The notes beneath the pieces were generated by a model. It did no database searches. It was not told where the DNA came from and was given only the letters and a program-made list of their open reading frames with translations. DNA of 64,000 nucleotides from Butyrivibrio sp. (GTDB lineage Bacteria > Bacillota > Clostridia > Lachnospirales > Lachnospiraceae). This document shows, piece by piece, positions 16,186-24,799 of the stretch. Each line of letters starts with the position of its first letter. Position 1 is the first letter of the stretch. A program made the position numbers and the translations under genes. Location: positions 1-64,000 of the forward strand of contig SVFZ01000053.1 in assembly GCA_015056585.1 (NCBI GenBank), written 5' to 3'.

Positions 16186-16212
16186 TTAGCACTCTCGCCT
16201 TACGGCTGCTAA
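16186..16212 (-). promoter_or_regulatory. CIRCE operator (HrcA site)
   Basis: TTAGCACTC, nine bases, then GGCTGCTAA. The left arm matches the consensus (TTAGCACTC-N9-GAGTGCTAA) perfectly and the right arm 7 of 9. It lies between the minus-strand promoter and hsp20, the normal position for repression by HrcA until heat shock. Confidence 0.88.
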
Positions 16213-16225
16213 TCCTTACAAGTAT

Positions 16226-16254
16226 GTTATAGAACATGTGGAACAGAATGTCAA
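16226..16254 (-). promoter_or_regulatory. Sigma-A promoter of hsp20
   Basis: On the minus strand TTGACA (16254-16249), 17 bases, TATAAC (16231-16226): close to consensus. The predicted start falls at the upstream edge of the CIRCE element. Confidence 0.88.
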
Positions 16255-16282
16255 CACTTGTTTTTCTAAACTTTTTATAAAC

Positions 16283-16311
16283 TTGTCAAAAGCATTCATT
16301 TTGTATATACT
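16283..16311 (+). promoter_or_regulatory. Sigma-A promoter of queT
   Basis: TTGTCA (16283-16288), 17 bases, TATACT (16306-16311). Predicted start near 16318 leaves only about 20 bases before the ATG, too short to hold a preQ1 riboswitch. Confidence 0.75.
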
Positions 16312-16339
16312 TCTTTGGTTGAAGATGGAGGCAAAACTA

Positions 16340-16891
16340 ATGAACCAAACTAAGAACAAGACATTGTATATTGTCCACGCGGCAGTTATCGCAGCACTTT
16401 ATGTGGTGCTCACCTACATCGCAGCAGGATTTGATCTGGCAAGCGGAGCAATTCAGGTAAGATTTTCTGAGTGTCTTACCATCATGCCATTTTTTACAAG
16501 CGCAGCTGTTCCCGGAGTTACGATTGGATGCTTGCTTGCTAACATCATTACAGGAAGCGCAGCTCCTGATGTAATCTTTGGCACTCTGGCTACATTTATC
16601 GGAGCGCTTGGTACTTATTTCCTGAGGAAGAACAGATATCTCTGCTCAATTCCACCGGTTCTTTCAAATGCGATCATCATTCCGTTTGTTCTTAAGTATG
16701 CATACGGACTTAACGATGGAATGGAACTTTTCGGAATCACATTCAGCGCACTTCCAGCTTTTGCAATAACAGTTGGTATTGGCGAGATCATTACATGTGT
16801 GATCTTCGGACAGATTCTTATTTCAGCACTTATGCCTGTCAGAGGACGTATTTTTATGGCAGATGAGCAGGTTAAAAAGACTGCAGAATAA
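16340..16891 (+). CDS. queT: QueT family transporter (queuosine precursor uptake)
   Basis: A 183-residue membrane protein with five to six hydrophobic segments. It is the substrate-binding component of an ECF-type importer thought to take up a queuosine precursor. Diagnostic blocks are AAVIAALYVVLTY at the start, IQVRFSECLTIMPFF (about residues 38-52) and a GCLLANIITGSAAPDVIFG loop. The ATG at 16340 with GGAGG eight bases upstream is preferred to the far upstream start at 16238. No ECF energising genes are in the window, as is usual for shared ECF modules. It has its own promoter and terminator. Confidence 0.9.
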   Translation: MNQTKNKTLYIVHAAVIAALYVVLTYIAAGFDLASGAIQVRFSECLTIMPFFTSAAVPGVTIGCLLANIITGSAAPDVIFGTLATFIGALGTYFLRKNRYLCSIPPVLSNAIIIPFVLKYAYGLNDGMELFGITFSALPAFAITVGIGEIITCVIFGQILISALMPVRGRIFMADEQVKKTAE

Positions 16892-16905
16892 AAATGTATT
16901 ATAAT

Positions 16906-16945
16906 ATTGCCTATACTTCTAAAAAGGAAGTATGGGCAATTTTTA
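16906..16945 (+). terminator. Intrinsic terminator of queT
   Basis: ATTGCCTATACTTC (16906-16919) pairs with GAAGTATGGGCAAT (16927-16940) with one G-U and a seven-base loop, followed by a T run. Confidence 0.9.
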
Positions 16946-17008
16946 TATTATAAGGAAAAAGCTCTTATGATATAAAGGGATAAAAAACAGGAAAACGGGG
17001 GTTTCAAA

Positions 17009-17620
17009 ATGGGCAAGTTGTATTTCAGATATGGAGCTATGGGGAGTTCAAAGACAGCTAATGCGCTGATGGTGCGCTACAACTATATTGAGAAGGGACA
17101 GAATGCCATAATCCTTAAGCCCAAGGCTGAGAACCGTGACGGGGAAAAGATTGTCAAATCCAGGATTGGTCTTAGTGCGGAGTGTACTTTTGTTGAGGAA
17201 TTTTTAGATACCGTAAAAAATGAGTGGTTTACAGGAAAATCAACTTCCTGGAAAGAGCTTGACTGCGTGATCGTGGATGAGGCCCAGTTTCTTTCCGAGG
17301 AACAGGTAGATCTTTTGGCGGAAGTTGTTGATAAATATGATCTTCCTGTTATTTGTTACGGGCTCAGGACAGACTTTACCAGTCATCTGTTTACCGGAAG
17401 TAAGCGCCTTATGGAGATCGCCAATTATATTGAGGAGGTTCCTACAGTATGCTGGTGCGGAAGAAGAGCTCATTTTAATGCAAGAGTTCACAATGGAAAG
17501 ATAGTCAGAAGCGGTGAACAGATCATGATGGGAGGTAATGAATCCTACGTATCAGTGTGCAGGCGCCATTTCCTGTCAGGGGAAGTAGATGGAGAGCGCG
17601 AGCGCAATATCACGGAGTGA
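17009..17620 (+). CDS. tdk: Thymidine kinase (type II, TK1-like)
   Basis: A 203-residue cytosolic enzyme phosphorylating thymidine with ATP for nucleotide salvage. The P-loop is GAMGSSKT at residues 9-16, Walker B is VDEAQFL near 89-95, and YGLRTDF lies near the lid. A zinc site of the expected kind is formed by C148, C150, C184 and H187. Length is normal. A GGGGG ribosome site lies ahead of the ATG. The last few residues repeat an acidic/arginine pattern (GERERNITE) beyond the core. It is a single gene between the queT terminator and the flagellar block. Confidence 0.95.
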   Translation: MGKLYFRYGAMGSSKTANALMVRYNYIEKGQNAIILKPKAENRDGEKIVKSRIGLSAECTFVEEFLDTVKNEWFTGKSTSWKELDCVIVDEAQFLSEEQVDLLAEVVDKYDLPVICYGLRTDFTSHLFTGSKRLMEIANYIEEVPTVCWCGRRAHFNARVHNGKIVRSGEQIMMGGNESYVSVCRRHFLSGEVDGERERNITE

Positions 17621-17671
17621 CACCTTTTCTAGAGGACACAAAAAGTTCACAATTAAATTCTTAAAATAGTC

Positions 17672-17699
17672 TAAAGTTTTTTGGAAAACTTTCCGATAT
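17672..17699 (+). promoter_or_regulatory. Upstream SigD-like promoter for flgM
   Basis: TAAA, 17 bases, CCGATAT. The spacer is one base longer than ideal. It lies about 160 bases before flgM and may add to the stronger proximal site. Confidence 0.55.
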
Positions 17700-17790
17700 C
17701 ATTACCGGAAACTAAAAAAGTATGGTTATCCTTGGGAGTTTGGCGCATTACCATCTGAAAATCATGAGGGGAAATTTTTCAGATAAAAGC

Positions 17791-17817
17791 TAAAGTAATG
17801 TGAATATCTACCGATAA
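17791..17817 (+). promoter_or_regulatory. Proximal SigD promoter for flgM operon
   Basis: TAAA, 16 bases, CCGATAA: near-perfect. It gives a leader of about 35 bases that contains AGGGA and the AGGAGGA ribosome site, so CsrA contact is possible here too. Confidence 0.85.
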
Positions 17818-17859
17818 ATGTAGTAGATAGAAAAAACTCCAGGGAAGGAGGAAAAGAAT

Positions 17860-18135
17860 ATGCGTATAGAAGCATACAGTCAGGTCCAGCAGATCTATTC
17901 AAACAACAAAGTTAATAAGACCCAGGCAACACAGAAGAATAATGATATTAGAGATACTGTATCGTTCTCTTCTATTGGAAAAGATATCCAGGTTGCCAAA
18001 CAGGCTGTAAGCGCTGCTCCAGATGTCAGGGAAGACCTTGTAGCTAAGTATAAAGCTGCAATTAAGAATGGAACTTATGACGTTAGCAGCGAGGACTTTG
18101 CAGAAAAAATTCTCGCAAATTACGAAGCCTTTTAA
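17860..18135 (+). CDS. flgM: FlgM, anti-sigma-28 (SigD) factor
   Basis: A 91-residue protein that holds SigD inactive until the hook is complete and is then exported. The N-terminal half is polar and probably disordered (QIYSNNKVNKTQATQKN). The conserved sigma-binding part starts at DTVSFSSIGKDIQVAKQAV and continues through VREDLVAKYKAAIKNGTYDVSSEDFAEKI, the usual FlgM C-terminal pattern (V-x-IK-x-G-x-Y-x-V). It heads the block flgM-flgN-flgK-flgK and is transcribed from SigD promoters, giving negative feedback. GGAAGGAGG lies before the ATG. Confidence 0.93.
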   Translation: MRIEAYSQVQQIYSNNKVNKTQATQKNNDIRDTVSFSSIGKDIQVAKQAVSAAPDVREDLVAKYKAAIKNGTYDVSSEDFAEKILANYEAF

Positions 18136-18172
18136 TCAAAATAATTACATATAGATCAGGAGGATAATTCCA

Positions 18173-18691
18173 GTGGCTAGTTTGATGGATAATCTGGTGC
18201 ACGCTCTTGAAGAAGAGTGCACCATGTACGAGAAATTACTGGGGTTGTCAAGCCGAAAGACCGCCATTATTGTTTCAGGTGATCTCAAGGCGCTTGCGGA
18301 AATCACGGATGAGGAGCAGTGCGTAATAGGCAAGATAGCAAGCCTCGACAGGAAGAGAGAGGTTGCTATGGAAAACATAGCCAGCGTACTTAACACGGAT
18401 GTTAATTCATTGAAACTGACCGATCTGATCATGATTCTGGAAAAAAGACCGGAAGATCAGAAAAACCTGGCAGTGCAACGTGACAGACTTGTAAATGTTG
18501 CAGGAAATGTCAGGCGTGTAAACGGCCAAAACCAGGAACTTCTCAGAAGTTCGTTGGAAATGGTAAGATTTGAAATGAACATCATCCAGGCTGCGAAAAG
18601 TGCTCCACAGACAGCTAATTATTCCAGAACAGCAGGCACTACAGGAGATGTTATCGGTTACACATCGGGCGGGTTTGATGCAAAGCAGTAG
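18173..18691 (+). CDS. flgN: FlgN-family flagellar export chaperone
   Basis: A 172-residue, mostly helical, coiled-coil protein that would escort hook-associated proteins FlgK and FlgL to the export gate. FlgN features are LVHALEEECTMYEKLLGLSSRKTAIIVSGDLKALAEITDEEQ at the N-terminus and a long helix ending in LRSSLEMVRFEMNIIQAA. A polar tail of about 35 residues (from SAPQTANYSR) follows, where substrate contacts usually lie. Translation probably begins at GTG 18173, with AGGAGG nine bases upstream; an in-frame ATG at 18185 is possible. It lies directly after flgM and before its presumed clients. Confidence 0.85.
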   Translation: MASLMDNLVHALEEECTMYEKLLGLSSRKTAIIVSGDLKALAEITDEEQCVIGKIASLDRKREVAMENIASVLNTDVNSLKLTDLIMILEKRPEDQKNLAVQRDRLVNVAGNVRRVNGQNQELLRSSLEMVRFEMNIIQAAKSAPQTANYSRTAGTTGDVIGYTSGGFDAKQ

Positions 18692-18692
18692 C

Positions 18693-18721
18693 GTACCACT
18701 TTGATACCGAGAAAGTGGTAC
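18693..18721 (+). other. Perfect 10-bp hairpin between flgN and flgK
   Basis: GTACCACTTT (18693-18702) pairs with AAAGTGGTAC (18712-18721). No T tract follows, so it is more likely an mRNA-stability or processing element separating flgN from the highly expressed flgK genes than a terminator. Confidence 0.6.
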
Positions 18722-18846
18722 AGATGCATGTAGATGACCCACCCGGATACCGATGATTTCAGGTAGTGTCTTTTTTGCGCCCAAAAATGAGTGAGAACGA
18801 AGTGCAGCAATCCTAGCGCACATCCCACTCCAGCGAGGTATGTAAG

Positions 18847-20505
18847 ATGTCTTTAATGGCGAATCTCTATGTAGGCCAGTCGGGTCTGCAAACTTCACAA
18901 AATGCTTTGAACACCACTGCTCATAACATGGCGAACATTGATACCGATGGCTATGTAAGGCAGCAGGTATCTCAGGGCACAAGGGCTTATCAGACCTTGG
19001 AAAAAAACTACAAGACTATCGCCTGGAAACAGATAGGAACAGGTGTTAACTATAACCACTGTAAGCAGGTCAGAAGCGATTTCCTCGATCTTTCATACAG
19101 AAGAGAGAACGGGAGATGCGCTTTTTATGATGTTTCCACAAAAGCACTTGAGGAGATAGAGGATCAGCTCCAGGAAATGAACGGTGCTGAGTTCGCAGAT
19201 TCTTTAAATAATCTTTGGGTTTCAGTTCAGGAACTGGCAAAAGACCCCTGTTCAGCCGTTAATCAGAGCGCTCTTGTAACAAGAGCAAACGAATTCCTTA
19301 CAAGAGCAAAAAGTGTGTATGAAGGGCTGGTAAGTTATCAGGAAAATATGGATTCAACCATTGAAGTAATGGTCAAAGATATCAACTCAATTGGTGATCA
19401 GATAAGAAAGCTTAATGAGGATATCGTCGATATCGAATCAGGTAGACAGGAACATGCCAACGATCTTCGCGATCAGCGAAACCTTCTTTTGGACAGACTT
19501 GGAGAGTACGGCAAAATCGACTATGATGAAGACATCTTCGGAAATGTATCAGTTCTTTTTGAAGGATCTTCATTTGTAACCACAGATCACGTCAATCACC
19601 TTGGAATAGATACCACATTGGTAAGCCCTGTGGGATATGCAACTCCTTACTGGGAATGTGCAGCAAAGAGTCACATAAATGAGTTTGGAGAAACAATAGT
19701 TGATTCTATTTCAGGAGGTCTTTTATACGACTTTAGTCAGCCTATCTCCAGCTCGATAAATACAGATATAGGAAAGCTTAAATCGGTACTCCTTGCAAGA
19801 GGCGATCACAATGCAAGTTACCACGATATTGTAGAGGATGTGAATTACTACAATGAAAACATTGCCCAGTCGGTGATCATGAATGTGGAAGCGGAATTTG
19901 ATCAGATGATCCACTCAGTTATGACAGCGATAAACAAGGTTATGGAAGATGCAGAGTCAAATCCCGCTGCTTTAGATGACACGCTTGGACTACCATCAGA
20001 CTTTGCACTTTTTACAATATCCAATCCTACCGATAAAAATACATATGATTTCAACGCTGAAAAAAAGGCAGGAACAGTATCTACCGGATTTACGATCATG
20101 AATTCCCAGGTTAATCCAAAGCTCCTTATGGATCCGACTCTTTTTACCTTCAGAACAATAGACGGACAGGAAGACAATGCGACAACTGCGGCACTTAAGG
20201 CAGCTTTTACTGAGGAAAAATACAGTCTGAACCCGAATGTTTCTTCAAAAAACAGCTTTGTTACCTATTACAATGGTCTTGTTTCCCAGGTTGCAAACTC
20301 AGGAGATGTATATAAGAGCATTTCCAAGGCTCAGGAGGAGACAGTATCCGCCGTTGAGGCCAGCAGGGAACAGATAATCGGCGTATCAAGTGACGAAGAA
20401 ATGGAATTTATGATAATGTTCCAGAATGCATACAATGCATCCAGCCGATATATAAATGTAGTAAGTGAAATGCTTGAACACCTTGTAACAACATTAGGAT
20501 CATGA
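18847..20505 (+). CDS. flgK: Flagellar hook-associated protein FlgK, copy 1
   Basis: A 552-residue HAP1, which forms the first junction ring between hook and filament. The N-terminal rod/hook signature is ANLYVGQSGLQTSQNALNTT followed by HNMANIDTDGYVRQ. The C-terminus has the coiled FMIMFQNAYNASSRYINVVSEMLEHLV helix that packs against the N-terminal helix. The middle carries the polar, beta-rich surface domain. Two cysteines lie in the N-terminal third (GRCAFYD, KDPCSAV), unusual for an exported axial protein. A second flgK follows after 54 bases. The two share N- and C-terminal signatures but differ in the middle. Confidence 0.93.
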   Translation: MSLMANLYVGQSGLQTSQNALNTTAHNMANIDTDGYVRQQVSQGTRAYQTLEKNYKTIAWKQIGTGVNYNHCKQVRSDFLDLSYRRENGRCAFYDVSTKALEEIEDQLQEMNGAEFADSLNNLWVSVQELAKDPCSAVNQSALVTRANEFLTRAKSVYEGLVSYQENMDSTIEVMVKDINSIGDQIRKLNEDIVDIESGRQEHANDLRDQRNLLLDRLGEYGKIDYDEDIFGNVSVLFEGSSFVTTDHVNHLGIDTTLVSPVGYATPYWECAAKSHINEFGETIVDSISGGLLYDFSQPISSSINTDIGKLKSVLLARGDHNASYHDIVEDVNYYNENIAQSVIMNVEAEFDQMIHSVMTAINKVMEDAESNPAALDDTLGLPSDFALFTISNPTDKNTYDFNAEKKAGTVSTGFTIMNSQVNPKLLMDPTLFTFRTIDGQEDNATTAALKAAFTEEKYSLNPNVSSKNSFVTYYNGLVSQVANSGDVYKSISKAQEETVSAVEASREQIIGVSSDEEMEFMIMFQNAYNASSRYINVVSEMLEHLVTTLGS

Positions 20506-20559
20506 TTTTTTTACGAAGTTTCCAGCTAGTGCAAACTTCTACCTTAAGGAGACACTATT

Positions 20560-22407
20560 ATGACATCTCAATTCTTTGGCCTAAATATTGCAGCATCCGG
20601 ACTAAGGGCAGCAAATGCAGCACTTAACACCACCGGAAACAACATAGCCAATGCCAATACCGACGGCTACAGCAGACAGGCTGTAAAGCAGGAAGCAAGC
20701 AATGCTCTCAGAGTCTTTGCTACTTATGGCTGCGCCGGAGCCGGAGTTGACACAATTGCCATAGAGAGAGTCAGAGACAGCTTCTATGATGTAAAGTTCA
20801 GGAACAATGAAGCACTTCTTGGAAATTATCAGCAGAGAAATTATTACAACAGACTTATTGAAGAATACTTAAACGATGATGGAAACAGCGGATTTTCAAC
20901 TCTTTTCAACAAGATGGAAGCTGCCCTGGAATCAGTAATGACGGCAGCAGGCACCACTGAGACAAAATCCTCATATATCTCAACAGTAAAGAGCATCACG
21001 GAATATTTTAACAATGTATACGGTTCACTGCAGCAGGAGCAGGCTGACGTTAACGCAGAGATCAAGCTCTGTGCAGATAGGATCAGTTCCATTGCCCAGG
21101 AGGTGGCTTCCATAAATCAACAGATCAACATCATAGAGATGACCGGTGCAAAGGCCAACGAGCTCAGGGACAAAAGAGATGTTCTTGTGGATGAGCTTTC
21201 AAAGATGATCTCCGTAGAAACAAAGGAAACGCCTATTGTAGATGAACAGAATCCGGACAGGGTAACAGGTGCCACCAGATATCAGATCTGGGTGGCTAAT
21301 TCCTATGAACTTGTGGACACTTACGACTACAGGAAGATGATCTGTGTTTCACGAGATGGGGATGGCTCTACTAATCAGAATGATATCAGTGGACTATATG
21401 ATATCAAGTGGGGATATGGTAGCTATAAGGATGGCGATAATGTTAATGAACTCTCTGACTTTCAGCTTGATTCCAAGCTTATCGGCGGAGAGCTTCAGGG
21501 GCTTCTCGCCATGAGAGACGGAAATAATGCCCAGTATTTCCACGGAAAAGATACTGATGTAAAGGTAAAAGCAGACGGAACAGTAGAGGTAACGGTTCAG
21601 GTTGAAGCTTCATATCTTAAGGATATGGCAAAAGCCACAATTCCTGAGCAGGGAAGGATACACATCGGAGCAAAAGACTATAAGTATGACAGTTTTACAT
21701 ATGACGGCGATTCAACATATACCTTTACAATGGATGCAAGTATAAAGAGCATTCCTGATAACTACAAGAACGTATCAATCGGATACTCCAATAACTATCA
21801 GGGTATTCCTTATTATATGGCACAGATGAATGAGTGGCTTCGCCAGTTTGCGGACTCTGCTAACCAGATCATGGTTGCCGGCTACACTTCAGACTCCCTG
21901 GAGGGGGTTAATCTTCTGACAGGATCAATGGCTACTAATTCTGCTGCGCAGTATAGCTACGAGCAGCTGACAACTCTTTCACAGAACAAAGGTTACTATG
22001 TGCTGACAGGCGGAAACTTCTCTGTAAATGATGTACTTTTGGATAATTCAGACAGACTTGCCACAAAAGCTGATGTAACAGAAGGCGAAGCTGAATTTGA
22101 GAACCTCAAAAAGCTAAAAGAGATGTTTGATAAAAAGAAGATTTTCAGAGGAGCAACTTCAGGTGAGTTCCTGACAAAAGTTCTTGCGGATATCTCTTTA
22201 AACAAGGCAAACTCTCAGACATTGGAAGATACATATACATCACTTCAGAATACCATCAAGAATCAGAGACTTTCCGATGCCGGTGTTGATGAAGACGAAG
22301 AAGCTTCGAATCTTGTAAAGTTCCAGAATACATACACTCTTTCATCCAAGATGATCCAGACACTTACCGAGATTTATGACAGGCTTATTCTTGAGACGGG
22401 CGTATAA
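20560..22407 (+). CDS. flgK: Flagellar hook-associated protein FlgK, copy 2
   Basis: A 615-residue FlgK paralogue in tandem with the first. It keeps GLNIAASGLRAANAALNTTGNNIANANTDGYSRQ more faithfully than copy 1 and ends in the expected LVKFQNTYTLSSKMIQTLTEIYDRLILETGV helix. The variable domain is larger and contains a KVKADGTVEVTVQVEASYL beta-rich insert near residues 335-355. It has no hydrophobic signal, consistent with type III export. TTAAGGAGA precedes the ATG. The two copies may form a two-layer junction, or replace each other under different conditions. FlgK identity is secure, while the split of roles is unknown. Confidence 0.93.
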   Translation: MTSQFFGLNIAASGLRAANAALNTTGNNIANANTDGYSRQAVKQEASNALRVFATYGCAGAGVDTIAIERVRDSFYDVKFRNNEALLGNYQQRNYYNRLIEEYLNDDGNSGFSTLFNKMEAALESVMTAAGTTETKSSYISTVKSITEYFNNVYGSLQQEQADVNAEIKLCADRISSIAQEVASINQQINIIEMTGAKANELRDKRDVLVDELSKMISVETKETPIVDEQNPDRVTGATRYQIWVANSYELVDTYDYRKMICVSRDGDGSTNQNDISGLYDIKWGYGSYKDGDNVNELSDFQLDSKLIGGELQGLLAMRDGNNAQYFHGKDTDVKVKADGTVEVTVQVEASYLKDMAKATIPEQGRIHIGAKDYKYDSFTYDGDSTYTFTMDASIKSIPDNYKNVSIGYSNNYQGIPYYMAQMNEWLRQFADSANQIMVAGYTSDSLEGVNLLTGSMATNSAAQYSYEQLTTLSQNKGYYVLTGGNFSVNDVLLDNSDRLATKADVTEGEAEFENLKKLKEMFDKKKIFRGATSGEFLTKVLADISLNKANSQTLEDTYTSLQNTIKNQRLSDAGVDEDEEASNLVKFQNTYTLSSKMIQTLTEIYDRLILETGV

Positions 22408-22488
22408 AAGTGAGATAGAAAATCTTCGATTTTCGTAATCGATCTTTGTCCCGCAAGTGAAATGAGAGCAGGACTTCCTTATCAGCAC

Positions 22489-22515
22489 TAATTTTATTTT
22501 GCCATTGACCGATAT
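22489..22515 (+). promoter_or_regulatory. SigD promoter of flgL
   Basis: TAAT, 16 bases, CCGATAT, about 75 bases before the flgL ATG in the 184-base flgK-flgL gap. It gives flgL a start independent of flgM-flgK. Confidence 0.75.
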
Positions 22516-22591
22516 ACTTATTGAAAATATTGACTGCATGGATGCTTGATTTTGGACAAAGGACTGTCCCTACGCTATCGGAGGCGAGAGT

Positions 22592-24673
22592 ATGCGCATT
22601 ACCAACAAAATCATGCAGAACAATTCTCTTTATAATATCAATAATAATAAAGTCACTGAGGATCAGCTCAATACCATGATGTCTACGGGAAAAAAGCTGA
22701 CGAGGCCCTCAGATGACCCGGTAATAGCCATAAGAGCGCTTCGTCTTAGAAGTAATGTCACTCAGCTTTCCCAGTATTATGAAAAAAATGCAAAGGATGC
22801 CCAGAGCTGGCTGGAGGTTACAGCTGATGCTCTTTCTACGATAACAGCAGTTCTTACCGACAGCGTGAAACAGGCCACGAAAGGTGCCAGTAAGGATCTT
22901 ACACTGGACGATCTGGAAACAATCGTAACTCAGATGGATGCGCTGGCTAATGAGTATTATTCAACAGGAAATGTTGATTATGCCGGAAGATACGTTTTTA
23001 CCGGATACAGAACGGATACGTCTCTTACTTTTGATAAGACTACAACGGCTTTATATTCTGATATTAATGACGAGTTTAATGCTGAAAATATCGGAAGTGC
23101 CAGCAGGGTGCTGAATAAATATAAACTGGATTCCACAACTATTCTTGAAAGTGGAACTGATGCGGTTTACGAGCATGACATAGTTGAAAGAACTGTCGGA
23201 AGACTCAGACTTTCCTATGACAACCTCAATTATGTGAGCGGGGACGGAAACACAGCACAGCTTAAGTTCAGAGAGGAACTGGTGCAGCCTGCTACAAGCA
23301 CAGTGGACCAGACCTGCAAGACCATTGATCTCACCTACAAGGATTCTGCGGGAGTTACCAGAACTGCCACGATTCCCATTGATGAAAATGAGAATTTCAA
23401 GGTGACCAATAATGGCGTTACCTATCAGGCCTACACATCAATTGATGGGAACTACAGAGTTTCGGTAACAGATGCAGCAACCGGAAATTCAAAAGCGATG
23501 TTCTCCATCAGCCCGGCAGGTATTCTTGAGAGCTTTACTGGTGATGTGGATTCGGCCATCACTTCTCTAGAGACCAGGCAGGTGGCAACAGTAACTTATA
23601 CTGATGACAGCAGATATAGTGTCAGTCTTCCTCTTTTACCGGCTATCGGGCAGACCTATGAAATCACGCTGGACAAAGAGGGATATACAGCAACCATCAA
23701 CAGTGACGGAACCTACACCATAAAGAACAATAACAGTGTGGTTAACGCCGATGGTTCTTTTACCAATACAGTGGTCAATGTGACGGCCAATGGAAGCGTA
23801 AATTCCTCATATAATGAAACTACGTTTACATTTGATCAGGATACAAATGACAATATTATCTATTCTACAAGCACAGAGGAAGAGATAGACAAGTATTATG
23901 AAGCTCTTTACACCGGCGAGAAGCTCTGCGTTTTAAATGCAGCTACCGGCGAGATCCTCCTGGGAAAAGAACTGGAGCAGAAGCTGTCAACACTTCCTAA
24001 CCTGATAAATGCCAGATCCATAGATGCGGTATATGATAAAAAAGAATGGGTAAGCGGAGATATAAAGCCTGAAAATCTCTTTAACTGCGTGTACACCAAT
24101 GACAGTGGCCAGGATATCCTTTATAACAGAGGAAATGCTCCACATGACATTGCCTACGATGTGGGATATTCTCAGTCAGTGGTGGTAAACACAACGGCGC
24201 AGGAGGTTTTCACTACCAGCGTTAAAAGGGATGTGAGTGACCTTAAGGCTACTTTAAATGAGCTTAAGCAGATTGACGGAACACTTAAGACTTTAAAGAG
24301 TAAACTTACCGGAGTTTCAGACCCTGCTATGCAGGAGAAAATCGGAAGCGAGATTGATGCAGCTCAGAAGGCTTATAACTACTTAAGAGAAAAGATGCAG
24401 AAAGAATTTGAGCACAAGATCACCTCGAATCAGAAATCGCTGGATGTAGCCAATATCGCTGTTACCAATAACGGAACAAGGGCAAAGAGGCTGGATCTTG
24501 TAAATCAGAGACTTATGAATCAGACTACTACCTTTAAGACACTGCAGTCTGACAACGAGGATATCGATCTTGCTGAGACCGCAACACAGCTGACAACAGC
24601 GCAGGTTACCTACGAGGCAAGCCTCATGGCGACAGGAAAGATCAGCCAGAGCAGTTTGATGAACTTTATATGA
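22592..24673 (+). CDS. flgL: FlgL, hook-filament junction protein with large central insertion
   Basis: A 693-residue HAP3, about twice the usual 300-500 residues. The N-terminal flagellin-like helix is canonical: MRITNKIMQNNSLYNINNNK, STGKKLTRPSDDPVIAIRALRLRS, then NVDYAGRYVFTGYRTDT near residue 130. The C-terminal helix is also canonical: RLDLVNQRLMNQ, then EDIDLAETATQLTTAQVTYEASLMATGKI. Between about residues 150 and 560 lies a beta-rich, threonine- and asparagine-rich insertion with repeated VTYTDDSRYSV/ATINSDGTYTI-like strands, likely exposed on the junction surface. CGGAGGCGAG precedes the ATG. The size fits the enlarged FlgKs beside it. Confidence 0.9.
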   Translation: MRITNKIMQNNSLYNINNNKVTEDQLNTMMSTGKKLTRPSDDPVIAIRALRLRSNVTQLSQYYEKNAKDAQSWLEVTADALSTITAVLTDSVKQATKGASKDLTLDDLETIVTQMDALANEYYSTGNVDYAGRYVFTGYRTDTSLTFDKTTTALYSDINDEFNAENIGSASRVLNKYKLDSTTILESGTDAVYEHDIVERTVGRLRLSYDNLNYVSGDGNTAQLKFREELVQPATSTVDQTCKTIDLTYKDSAGVTRTATIPIDENENFKVTNNGVTYQAYTSIDGNYRVSVTDAATGNSKAMFSISPAGILESFTGDVDSAITSLETRQVATVTYTDDSRYSVSLPLLPAIGQTYEITLDKEGYTATINSDGTYTIKNNNSVVNADGSFTNTVVNVTANGSVNSSYNETTFTFDQDTNDNIIYSTSTEEEIDKYYEALYTGEKLCVLNAATGEILLGKELEQKLSTLPNLINARSIDAVYDKKEWVSGDIKPENLFNCVYTNDSGQDILYNRGNAPHDIAYDVGYSQSVVVNTTAQEVFTTSVKRDVSDLKATLNELKQIDGTLKTLKSKLTGVSDPAMQEKIGSEIDAAQKAYNYLREKMQKEFEHKITSNQKSLDVANIAVTNNGTRAKRLDLVNQRLMNQTTTFKTLQSDNEDIDLAETATQLTTAQVTYEASLMATGKISQSSLMNFI

Positions 24674-24799
24674 TATAGGGATTCAAGCTCAACCAGAAGC
24701 AATCCGTATATCATTAATATTTTTGTGGTAAATCCACGTTTTTGCGTTTATAATTAATTACAGTAATGGGTATCATTTAATGACTATGGAGGTTAAGAC

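Noticed and set aside
16312..16339. preQ1 riboswitch before queT
   Set aside because: The predicted transcript leader is about 20 bases, too short for the aptamer.
17701..17790. Hairpin ATCTGAAAA/TTTTCAGAT upstream of flgM as a terminator
   Set aside because: No U tract follows; the pairing is A/T-rich and weak, and a promoter follows directly. Not listed.
18741..18762. CCGATGA as a possible SigD -10 before flgK copy 1
   Set aside because: The -10 has a mismatch in a key position and no TAAA-like -35 lies 15-17 bases upstream.
18407..18982. Minus-strand 191-residue ORF across flgN and flgK
   Set aside because: Antisense shadow of two clear flagellar genes; composition is unlike a real protein.
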